44,890 nucleotides of DNA from DATJBF01 sp035515475. GTDB lineage: Bacteria > Verrucomicrobiota > Verrucomicrobiia > Palsa-1439. Under the pieces are notes generated by a model. That model was not told the origin of the DNA and did no database searches. It worked only from the letters and a program-made list of their open reading frames with translations. Each line of letters opens with the position of its first letter. Within the stretch, counting starts at the first letter, position 1. The position numbers and the translations under genes were made by a program. Positions 34,978 through 42,900 of this stretch are shown piece by piece. The stretch covers positions 1 through 44,890 of the forward strand of contig DATJBF010000088.1 in NCBI GenBank assembly GCA_035515475.1. Reading direction: 5' to 3'.

Positions 34978-36714
34978 TCATTCCGGCAGCGGCGGATAGG
35001 CCGTGGTACCGTGATAGGGACGGCGCGCTTGGTACAATTTCAACTGCGCGTCAATCTGACCGGCCAGCTTCGACCGTCCGTTGTCGTTCGCCCACCTGAC
35101 CAGCTTCTGAAGAATCTCGACGGCCTCGGCAAATCGACCCGTTTCCGCATACGCCGCGGCCAAGGCCTCCAGCGCATCCAACTGCCGATAGTCCGTGATC
35201 CGGCACGCCTGCTCGGCAAATTGTACCGCTTCCCCACCGTTGCGGATGTGCCCGTTCTCCGACGTCGCCAGCAGCCACGCCAGACTGATCAGCGTCGATG
35301 GCCACGCCGGCCTGAGCCGCAAGGCCTCGGTATACTCAGCCAGGGCTTCGGACGCTCGTCCCTGACCGGCCAGCACCAGTCCCCGATTGCCGTGCGCCTC
35401 GGCATAATCCGGTTTGATCCGCAACGCCGCGTCGAACTCGGCCAGCGCTTCCGCGTTCTTCCCCTCACGGAGCAAAATGAGCCCCCAATTCCCATGCGCC
35501 AACCAGGCATCGGGATTCTTCTGCAACGTGTCGCGCCACAAAACCTCGTTGCTCTGAAACACGTGGCTGTGGTGCCGCGTCAGAATGGCAAGACCCGATA
35601 AGACCACCAGCGCGGCCACGATCCGCAATCGCGGACCACGCACCACGGCCGCGCCGCCCCCCGCCGCCAGGGCGATCGGACCAACACAGGCCAGATACTG
35701 AAAATGGTCGGCAACAAAGGAAAAACGAAAAAAGTAAATGTCGAACAGGCCTGACACCGGCACCAGCAACAACACAAAATACCCCAGCGCCAATACACCC
35801 GCCCGCCCCCATGGTCGGCGCCGCACCGACCAGAGTCCGCCCGCGACCGCGACGGCCGCCAGCAACGGCAACCAATTCACCCACGCGTGGGGATCGATTT
35901 CCCACCGGGGATAGATGAATATCAACGGCGCCGGCCAGAACACCTTGCCCAAGTAGAACCACGCCACCTTGCCCGCCAGCAGCACCCGCTGAAGTCCACC
36001 CAGGGCCACCTCCGGCCCTCCCGCCCGAATGTTGTGGCCTTGCTCAATAATCGTGAGCGCGGACATCGCCAGCCCGAAGTAAAACAACGGCGCCACGCGC
36101 CACCAGTCCTCTCGCTGCCACCGACCGCGCTGCCACCAGGCGATCAGCAGCATCACCACCGGCAACGCCACCGTGGACGGTTTGCTCAGCATCGCCGCCA
36201 CGCCGCAAGCCAACATCAGCGCATCAGTCCGTCGATCGGTCCGCAGTCCGTCGGCACGCACATACAGGAGCAGGGTGAGAAAAAAGAACAGACCCGATTG
36301 CGTGTTCTTCATTTCCGTCACCCACGCCGCCGATTCCGCACAAACCGGGTGCACCGCCCACAGCGCCGCGGCCACCCATGCCCCCGGCACCCGGAGCCGA
36401 CGCAAGAGCACGAACAGCAGCGCGGCATTGGTCCCGTGCAGCAGGATGTTGACCGCGTGATAGGGCAGCGGTTTCAGATCCCACAGGCGGCGCTCGATCC
36501 AGAAACTGGTCAGCGTCAGCGGGTAGTAGCGGGATCCTCGCAACGACGACCAGATTTGCAGCAGACCGCGAGGAGCGGTCATGACCGGGTTCCTGGTAAG
36601 ATGGTCGTCGTCGTCCCAGATGAACACGCCCCGCAGCGCCGGGATATACACCACCACCGTCAGCACCACGATGGCGACGGCCCGGATGCTCGGCGATTTC
36701 CAATATTCCTTCAT
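34978..36714 (-). CDS. TMTC-like membrane protein with GT-C domain and TPR repeats (second paralogue)
   Basis: A 578-residue relative of the protein at 31765-33738. Shared features are FIWDDDDHLTRNP near the N-terminus, HPVCAESAAWVTEMKNTQSG, IFIYPRWEIDPHAWVNWLPL and RFSFVADHFQYLA. There are about ten membrane segments and then fewer TPRs (WGLILLREGKNAEALAEFDAAL, RGLVLAGQGRASEALAEYTEAL). The end, LEALAAAYAETGRFAEAVEILQKL, parallels the other paralogue. It would sit in the inner membrane with the TPR tail outside. ATG 36714 starts MKEYWKSPSIRAV, matching MKTSWKSP in the paralogue, which supports both starts. Confidence 0.86.
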   Translation of the reverse strand: MKEYWKSPSIRAVAIVVLTVVVYIPALRGVFIWDDDDHLTRNPVMTAPRGLLQIWSSLRGSRYYPLTLTSFWIERRLWDLKPLPYHAVNILLHGTNAALLFVLLRRLRVPGAWVAAALWAVHPVCAESAAWVTEMKNTQSGLFFFLTLLLYVRADGLRTDRRTDALMLACGVAAMLSKPSTVALPVVMLLIAWWQRGRWQREDWWRVAPLFYFGLAMSALTIIEQGHNIRAGGPEVALGGLQRVLLAGKVAWFYLGKVFWPAPLIFIYPRWEIDPHAWVNWLPLLAAVAVAGGLWSVRRRPWGRAGVLALGYFVLLLVPVSGLFDIYFFRFSFVADHFQYLACVGPIALAAGGGAAVVRGPRLRIVAALVVLSGLAILTRHHSHVFQSNEVLWRDTLQKNPDAWLAHGNWGLILLREGKNAEALAEFDAALRIKPDYAEAHGNRGLVLAGQGRASEALAEYTEALRLRPAWPSTLISLAWLLATSENGHIRNGGEAVQFAEQACRITDYRQLDALEALAAAYAETGRFAEAVEILQKLVRWANDNGRSKLAGQIDAQLKLYQARRPYHGTTAYPPLPE

Positions 36715-36741
36715 CGTGGCAGCCGCACCCGCAGGGCACTG

Positions 36742-37203
36742 CTAGGAGCGCTTGGCAAAACCCCTGGTTTGTTCCCGCGAATCAGGCGAATGAGCGCGAA
36801 TGATTGCGCTCGTCGTTCTCTCGCCTGTCAAGGCGATGCGTTCGTAGTCCAACTTCGGCCAATGGCCGAAGTTGACTAACAAACCGAGTTTCAATCCCGT
36901 CGCATGCAAATAGTTGAGCACTTGTGCGCGGTGGGCATCCGCCAGGCACTCCGCCACTTTCAACTCCAGAACAATTCTGTCGTAGCAAACGAAATCGGGT
37001 TGGTGCGTCTGCCTGAGTTGCTGCCCGTGATACGTCAACGCCAGAGTAGGCTGTGCCGCAAACGGAATCCCCTGTGTCCGCAACTCAATTTCCAAACACT
37101 CTTGATAAACCGCCTCGAGAAAGCCGCAGCCCATCTCGTTGTAGACTTCGAAGCAGGCGCCCACAATCGCATAACTCTCTTTCGGATAAAGCAATTCGGT
37201 CAT
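36742..37203 (-). CDS. GxxExxY family protein
   Basis: A 153-residue protein of the GxxExxY family (PF13366-type). The defining G27-FL-E30-AV-Y33 lies in GCGFLEAVYQECL, and further family traits are VCYDRIVLELKVAECLADAHRAQVLNYL and KLGLLVNFGH. The fold resembles PD-(D/E)XK nucleases (the ELK stretch), but no biochemical role is established. The last residues (RAHSPDSREQTRGFAKRS) come partly from a dispersed repeat, and a matching direct repeat lies just upstream of the start. Such genes are often scattered and repeat-associated in environmental genomes. Confidence 0.9.
   Translation of the reverse strand: MTELLYPKESYAIVGACFEVYNEMGCGFLEAVYQECLEIELRTQGIPFAAQPTLALTYHGQQLRQTHQPDFVCYDRIVLELKVAECLADAHRAQVLNYLHATGLKLGLLVNFGHWPKLDYERIALTGERTTSAIIRAHSPDSREQTRGFAKRS
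36775..36805 (+). repeat. 31-bp direct repeat flanking GxxExxY gene, copy 1
   Basis: Begins CCGCGAATCAGGCGAATG and contains AGCGCGAAT. It matches 37217-37247 at 27 of 31 positions. This copy lies within the 3' end of the GxxExxY gene. Confidence 0.75.
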
Positions 37204-37216
37204 TTCAGATCTTTAC

Positions 37217-37247
37217 CCGCGAATCACGCAAATTAGCGCGAATAATT
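37217..37247 (+). repeat. 31-bp direct repeat flanking GxxExxY gene, copy 2
   Basis: Begins CCGCGAATCACGCAAATT and contains AGCGCGAAT. It lies between hisC and the GxxExxY start codon and is followed by further related words (TTAGCGTCATTCGCG). Confidence 0.75.
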
Positions 37248-37260
37248 AGCGTCATTCGCG

Positions 37261-38388
37261 TTATTGGCGGGCCACTCCCAATTCTGCCCTCAGTGCCTTG
37301 ACAAACTTCCGGTTCTCCTCCGGCAAGCCGACCGTCACGCGGACCCATTCGGGCATTTTGTAGCCGCGCATCGGCCGCACAATCACGCCGCGCCGTTGGA
37401 GCCCACGGAAGATCTTGTCGCCATTGCCGACCCGCACGAGCACGAAGTTGGCGCAACTCGGCACGAACTCTAGGTCGAGCCGCTTGAATTCCTTCTCCAA
37501 GTACGCCAACCCGCGACGCGTCATCGCTTTCGTCTTGCGGATGTGCGCCGTGTCGGCGAGTGCGGCCAGAGCGCCGGCTTGCGCCACGGCGTTCACGTTG
37601 AACGGTTGCCGCACTTTCTGTAGCAGCGCGATGCATTCCTTCTGTGCAATACCGTAACCGATACGCAGCCCGGCCAAGCCGACGATCTTCGAGAACGTCC
37701 GCAGCAAGACGACGTTTTGCTTCATCGCCCACCCAATGGATGGCGGCGGATCATCGAGGAACTCGATGTAGGCCTCGTCCAACACGCAAATAACGTGCGA
37801 CGGCAAATTGCGGATGAATTCATCCAGTTCGGCATTCGTCACGCGCGTGCCCGACGGATTGTTCGGGTTGGCGACGAAAACCAGTTTCGTCTTCGGCGTG
37901 ATCGCCGCGCGCATGGCGTTCAAGTCGTGCGTGTGACCTTTGAACGGCACTTCGATGCACCGGGCCTGAAACATCTTGGCCATGATCTTGTAAATGACGA
38001 ACGCTTTGTCGCCGGCGACGACTTCATCACCCGGCCCGACGAACGCGTGATAGAGAAACTCAATCACTTCGTTCGATCCGGTGCCGAGAACGATGTTGCC
38101 CATCTCGACGCCGATCGCTTGCCCGCCGTAGCCCTGGCGAAGGTGGGTTGCGAGCGCCTGCCGTAAATAGAATCCGCCGCCATCGGGATACAGGTGTGCG
38201 ATCGTGAGGGCTTTGCGCATGGCGGCGAGGGCTTTGGGTGACGGCCCGAGCGCGTTCTCGTTGGACGCGAGCTTGATGATCGACTGCGGCTTCAGGCCGA
38301 GTTCTCGCGCGACCTCCTCAATCGGCCGCCCCGGCTCATACACCGGCACGTCGCAAACGTATTGGTTGGCAAGTGATTGAAAGCTCAC
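37261..38388 (-). CDS. hisC: histidinol-phosphate / aromatic aminotransferase HisC-like
   Basis: PLP-dependent fold-type I aminotransferase of 375 residues. Visible are LASNENALGPSPKAL (40-54), GTGSNEVIEFL (102-112), NPNNPSGT (174-181), DEAYIEF (204-210) and the PLP lysine Lys234 in TFSKIVGLAGLRIGYG. HisC proteins next to pheA and aroF often act as phenylpyruvate or 4-hydroxyphenylpyruvate aminotransferases, so the role may be Phe/Tyr synthesis rather than histidine. The start is GTG 38388; no good ribosome-binding site is visible. Residues about 83-91 (LRQGYGGQA) are an in-frame insertion from a small dispersed repeat, placed between two conserved blocks. Confidence 0.93.
   Translation of the reverse strand: MSFQSLANQYVCDVPVYEPGRPIEEVARELGLKPQSIIKLASNENALGPSPKALAAMRKALTIAHLYPDGGGFYLRQALATHLRQGYGGQAIGVEMGNIVLGTGSNEVIEFLYHAFVGPGDEVVAGDKAFVIYKIMAKMFQARCIEVPFKGHTHDLNAMRAAITPKTKLVFVANPNNPSGTRVTNAELDEFIRNLPSHVICVLDEAYIEFLDDPPPSIGWAMKQNVVLLRTFSKIVGLAGLRIGYGIAQKECIALLQKVRQPFNVNAVAQAGALAALADTAHIRKTKAMTRRGLAYLEKEFKRLDLEFVPSCANFVLVRVGNGDKIFRGLQRRGVIVRPMRGYKMPEWVRVTVGLPEENRKFVKALRAELGVARQ
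38116..38142 (-). repeat. in-frame mini-repeat insertion in hisC
   Basis: Codes LRQGYGGQA and has the imperfect palindrome CTTCGCCAGG...GGCGGGCAAG. HisC relatives normally pass directly from an AxHL-like helix end to the GVxxxNIVLG strand at this point. The same peptide motif is familiar as an inserted element in proteins of unrelated families from environmental genomes. Confidence 0.6.
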
Positions 38389-38446
38389 GCAGGCAGTCTG
38401 ACAAATCGCGGCGTTTGGGGCAAGCCCGAGTCGAGGGGGAAATCCT

Positions 38447-38476
38447 GTAGCCGCCGGCTTCAGCCTGCGTTCTCCG
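38447..38476 (+). repeat. GTAGCCGC-family repeat, single arm
   Basis: Starts GTAGCCGCCGGCTTCAGCC. It shares its first bases with the arms of the elements at 39621-39762 and 43821-43899. It lies in the 121-bp gap between hisC and the broken regulator; nothing else is seen in that gap. Confidence 0.5.
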
Positions 38477-38509
38477 TAGTCCGAAGGGTGCGGTTAAGAA
38501 GGACCGACC

Positions 38510-38830
38510 TCACCCAAACCGCAGGGCGCAAAAGCCGTAATCGATCACCTGCGGCTTCGGCAAAAACGGCGCGGGCACGGCGTATAATTGTCGGCGGGCA
38601 TCGTGGGCCGCGTCGGCTTGCACCACGACCGTCCCCGCCTCGCGCAAGACGCGCAGACGCTTCGAAACGAGGGCGGGATCCTGACCAACTTGGGCGGCGA
38701 TGTTGGACACCGCCAACGGGTTACCCTTCGAGAGTTGCGCGAGGATGTTTCAGCGCAAGGGGGCATCCAAAGCGTGCAAGACCGCCGTGTGGTCGAGAGT
38801 CGGAACCGACGCTGAGTCAGTCTCCGTCAT
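38510..38830 (-). pseudogene. ArsR-type winged-helix regulator interrupted by one in-frame TGA
   Basis: From ATG 38830 the frame encodes MTETDSASVPTLDHTAVL, HALDAPLR, then TGA at codon 27 (38752-38750), then NILAQLSKGNPLAVSNIAAQVGQDP, ALVSKRLRVLREAGTVVVQAD and a C-terminal end, stopping at 38510. Reading through the TGA gives a continuous 105-residue ArsR-like DNA-binding domain: the ALDAPLRxNIL helix, the recognition helix-turn-helix (VSNIAAQVGQDPALVSKRLRVLREAG) and a beta wing. In relatives the interrupted position is commonly Arg, Gln or Leu, so a CGA-to-TGA change is the simplest cause. No frameshift or other stop is present, so the damage is recent, or the stop is read through, or it is a sequence error. 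Confidence 0.75.
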
Positions 38831-38973
38831 GCGAACAATCATAACCGCTGACGATTGACGACGTTCGCGACCCGGGGCCACCGCTGCCACTAATTCTCCG
38901 TCTCCCCATCAGCAACTGTTGCCGTCTGCATCCGATCTCACCGCAGCGAACTCTGTCCCTTTCATCCCCGTCA

Positions 38974-39154
38974 GTTATGGATAGCGCTATCTATAACCTT
39001 CTCCTCCCATCGTTGCTCGGGCCTCCGAATGGTTCAGGTCCGATCCGTTAGCCTCCCAACGCCCCGTGGTTATGGATAGCGCTATCCATAACTTCCGGTG
39101 CGGGCGATGTGGCCACACGTTGGGATTGTCGTTAGAGATGGCGCTATCTATAAT
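38974..39154. promoter_or_regulatory. three 24-bp operator-like palindromes
   Basis: Copies at 38974-38997, 39069-39092 and 39131-39154. The middle copy is a perfect palindrome with half-site GTTATGGATAGC; the first differs at one position of the right half, the third at several in both halves (left half GTTAGAGATGGC). All share the core GCGCTATC-TATAA or its perfect form. An ATAGCGCTAT core resembles operators of LacI-family sugar regulators. No gene starts immediately after them other than a doubtful 49-codon frame, and the GH28 gene begins about 780 bp further on. The interval 38831-39214 otherwise holds nothing I can support. Confidence 0.6.
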
Positions 39155-39214
39155 CCTCTTCCATCCGTTTCTTGGGGGCTGCCCTGCTGCTGCTCAGGAA
39201 CTGCAAGTACACCG

Positions 39215-39364
39215 ATGAGCCGAAAGAAGCTTTTGCCACCCCGCGATCCGATTGCCCGTGAGCTGTATGCCAGGCGCAACGGCCGTACCCTTCCCCAACT
39301 GCGTCGAGCTCTTGCCGTTCTCGGCTGCTCGGTAGCTGAGATCACTGTCAAGCCGAGCGATTAG
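39215..39364 (+). CDS. doubtful small open frame
   Basis: A 49-codon frame, MSRKKLLPPRDPIARELYAR then a basic helical stretch RRNGRTLPQLRRALAVLGCS and a short end. No family is recognised and no ribosome-binding site is evident. It follows the third palindrome by 60 bp. It could be a small DNA-binding peptide, a remnant, or chance. Confidence 0.25.
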   Translation: MSRKKLLPPRDPIARELYARRNGRTLPQLRRALAVLGCSVAEITVKPSD

Positions 39365-39620
39365 GGCAATCGCGAGACGGCCTCACGTTGTCATGAGGCC
39401 CGCAGGGCAATGCGAGCGGGCGGTGAGCATTGCCAACAGCGGTTGCGTGGTCGTCATCGCCCCGGCAAGTTCACTCGCCCTCTGCTGGCCAAGCCACTCA
39501 AGAAGTTGTAGCGGTTGCCCTGGCCGTCCCCGATGACGGCCCGGAAACCGTACGGCGGCTCAACCGTTTCGCATCGGGCTGATGAAGCACATGTGCTGAG
39601 ATTGGTTCCCGAGCGGACAG
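39365..39620. other. non-coding interval, nothing recognised
   Basis: I see no convincing gene, RNA or repeat here. The stretch from the next element to the GH28 start (39763-39932) is also without clear features apart from the ribosome-binding site at 39918-39925. Confidence 0.4.
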
Positions 39621-39762
39621 CTTAAGAGCACCTAACAAAACGAGTTTTGTAGCCACGCCGCTCTGTCGGCGTGCGGTTGGAAAGCCTAGTAAGTCAGGAA
39701 GACGCGGCGACAGAGCGCCGCGGCTACAACGGCGCGGTGCGGTTTTGTTAGGGGCTCTTAAG
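39621..39762. mobile_element. MITE-like element with nested inverted repeats
   Basis: A 142-bp element without coding capacity. The ends are 21-bp terminal inverted repeats with one mismatch (CTTAAGAGC then CCTAACAAAAC at 39621-39641; complement at 39742-39762). Inside, TGTAGCCACGCCGCTCTGTC (from 39649) and GACAGAGCGCCGCGGCTACA (to 39727) form a second inverted pair. Both sides are flanked by CAG (39618-39620, 39763-39765), a possible 3-bp target duplication that could be chance. Confidence 0.65.
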
Positions 39763-39932
39763 CAGGGCTGCCAAGGCTGAGACCATCCGGGAGCGACGGC
39801 AAACGCTCAGAATCCGCTTGTTGGCATCGTCAAGAGTGGTAGTATGCGGATTGATCCGACTGAATGGTCCGCGATCGTTACGGGACCGAGATCACACGGG
39901 GAAAGTCGGGTCAATTCAAAGGAGGTGTCTGA

Positions 39933-42900
39933 ATGAGAAGTGGGGTGAGCCTTCAACGGCGGGGTATTCGCCGGGCGTCGTCCATCGGCCTGTCGAGCTT
40001 GTCATTCGGAGTCGCGGTCGTCGTGTCGCTCAGCCTGATCGGGCGGACGGCTGCCAATCCGACCTTACCAAACATCCCCAGCCGAACCACCAACGTCGTA
40101 AGTTTCGGCGCGGTCGGCGACGGGACAACAGATGACACAACACCAATCCAGAACGCCATCAACGCCATCCACAACGCCGGTGGCGGGACGGTCGAAATAC
40201 CCGCCGGCACGTATTTGAGCAACCCGCTCACGCTGGCCAGTAGCATCAACCTGCAGCTGGATAGCGGGGCGATGCTGAAAATGCTGCCGATGGCGCAGTT
40301 CGGCAGCACGGATCATTTTATCATCGCCGCCGGGATGAGTGACATCGAAATCAGCGGCTCGGGCACCATCGATGGCAACGGCGCTGATTGGTGGGCGGCC
40401 TTCGCTGCCGACAACAGCATATCGAGGCCTTACATGGTTTATTTTAACGGCGGCTGCCATCGGGTCCTGATTCAGGACATCACCCTGCAGAACCCACCGA
40501 AAATGCACATCGTGTTCAAGGGAGCCGACGACAATATCACCATTCAACGGATTCTCATCAACACCACGACCACGACTCCTCATCCCGCGAAGAATACCGA
40601 CGGGATCGATCTGGTTGGGGCAACCTGTCTGGTGCAGAACTGCACGATCAACGCCGGCGACGACAACATCGCCTTGGGGAGCAGTAGCAGCTCAGCCGTT
40701 ACATCCGACGTCCTGATTACCAATTGCACCTTCGGCGTGGGACACGGTGTATCGATCGGCAGCAACACCCACGGCGGGGTCTCGAACGTGACGGTGACGG
40801 CCTGCTCGTACAGCGGTACCGACTACGGCATTCGCATGAAGTCGGACCGGGACCGGGGCGGTGTGGTACAGAATCTCCAATATCGCGACCTCACAATGAC
40901 CAACGTCGGTTACCCAATCGTCATCTACAGCTATTATGATTCCTACGGAACACCCAACAGCATCAGTCCCAGTATCGCCGCTGCCGACCCGCCCCAAGTA
41001 GTCACCAATACGACTCCGATCTGGCGCAACATCACCATCAGCAATCTCACAGTAGCTTCCACCTCGGGAGCCAACATTGCGGGTCTCATCTGGGGATTGC
41101 CCGAGATGCTTGTCTCCAACGTCACGCTGGCCAGCGTCAATATCTCAGCTCCAGCACTGACCTTCGAGATGTACAACGCCCAAGCCGTCAGAATCATCGA
41201 CTCAAACCTCACGGCGCCCAGCACGGCCAACACGTTGACCCTCTACAACGCCCAAGTCACCGTCACGAATAGCGCGATCAATACCAATCTGGTGACGCTG
41301 GGCGGATTGGCCGCGCCGCCGACCAACAACAGCCTGGCGTTCTTCAACGCCCGGGCCGCCATCGCCCAAAGCGCGGTACTTGGCGCCGGTCCCATCACGT
41401 TGGGCGGCAGCACGCTCACACTCAGCCCAAGCTCGGTGAGTTTCTCCAACAATCTCAACATCACCGCCAGCCCCGCTCCAAACGCGGTCAGCACGCTCGC
41501 CGTCACCGCTGGCAACAATTCGTTCAGCGGCGTGTTGAGTGGTCCCGGCCCCCTAACGCTCAATCTGCCCGCGAGCACCACGCTCACGTTGCAAGGCGAC
41601 TGCTCCAGCTTCACGGGGACATTGACCGTCACCAACAGCGGCACACTCCGCTTTGATCAAGGTTTGAATACCTGGGGCGATTCGGGAGCTGCATTCGGCG
41701 CCGGCGCGTCGGGAACCATCAACAACCACTCAGCTGGGAATGTTGCGATCTTCTTGGGCGCGCTGTCGGGCAGCGCCGGCTCGAGACTGCGCGGCAGCGA
41801 TCAGGCGGGTCCAGCTGTGGATACGTACGTGGTCGGCAGCCTGAACTCGAACACGACGTTTGCAGGCACGGTCGCCAATGGAACCAGCGGCGGCACGGCG
41901 CACACTGTGGCCATCACCAAGATCGGCACCGGCACCTTCATATTGTCGGGCACCAACAGCTACAGCGGGGAAACGACGGTGAGTAACGGGACCCTTCTGG
42001 TCAACAACACCACTGGCAACGGAACCGGCACCGGCGCAGTGACCGTGGCCGATGGGGCGACATTGGGCGGCGGCGGCATCGTCGGCGGGCCGGTGACCGT
42101 GGACGGAACTCTGGCGCCGGGCAACGGCGTCGGTACGCTGGCAATCAGCAACAGTCTAACGCTTACCGGCGGGGCGGTGCTCCGGTACGCCCTGGGCACG
42201 AACAGCGATCGGACGGTGGTCAGCCGCGACCTGACGCTGGACGGCACACTCAATGTCACCGACGCCGGCGGGTTTGCCACTGGAACCTATACGCTGTTTC
42301 GTTACGGTGGGACGCTCACCACCAACGGCACGAGCAGCATCCTGACGATTGGCGCGACGCCGGATCCGTCTCTCGACTATGCGGTGGACATCAATTCCAA
42401 CGGCTACGTCAACTTGATCGTGAGCGCCGTGACGCCGCCGCTGGCTGATTTCACCGGCAGTCCGACCAACGGCGTGGTACCGCTGACGGTAACGTTCACC
42501 GACAGTTCGAGTGGAACCATTACGAACCGCTCCTGGGATTTCGGTGACGGTGCAACCAGCAATACCACCGTGGGCAGCCTGACGCACACCTACGCCAGTG
42601 TGGGCCGTTACGACGTGAGTCTGACCGTGGTCGGCCCGCTTGGCACCGATACCCTGAGCCAGACCGATTACATCCGGGTGACCCATCCTTTGCCCGTAAT
42701 CAATGGCGGCCTGGGCGTGACGAATGCCGCGCTGCAGGTCGGCAATGTGGCGGTGATTGTGGCCGGCGACACGAACACATTCACCGTCGGAGCCACAGAT
42801 ACGAACGGCTACCAGTTGAGTTACCAATGGGTGTTCGGCGACGGCACGACGAACGACTGGTCGTCGACGAACACCGCGGAGCACGTCTACACCACCAATT

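Noticed and set aside
38974..39154. Three similar palindromes as a CRISPR array
   Set aside because: The repeats diverge, spacing is unequal (71 and 38 bp between copies) and there are no cas genes.
39098..39364. Longer 88-codon form of the small frame after the palindromes
   Set aside because: It would run through the third palindrome, and its first 39 codons look like translated intergenic sequence.
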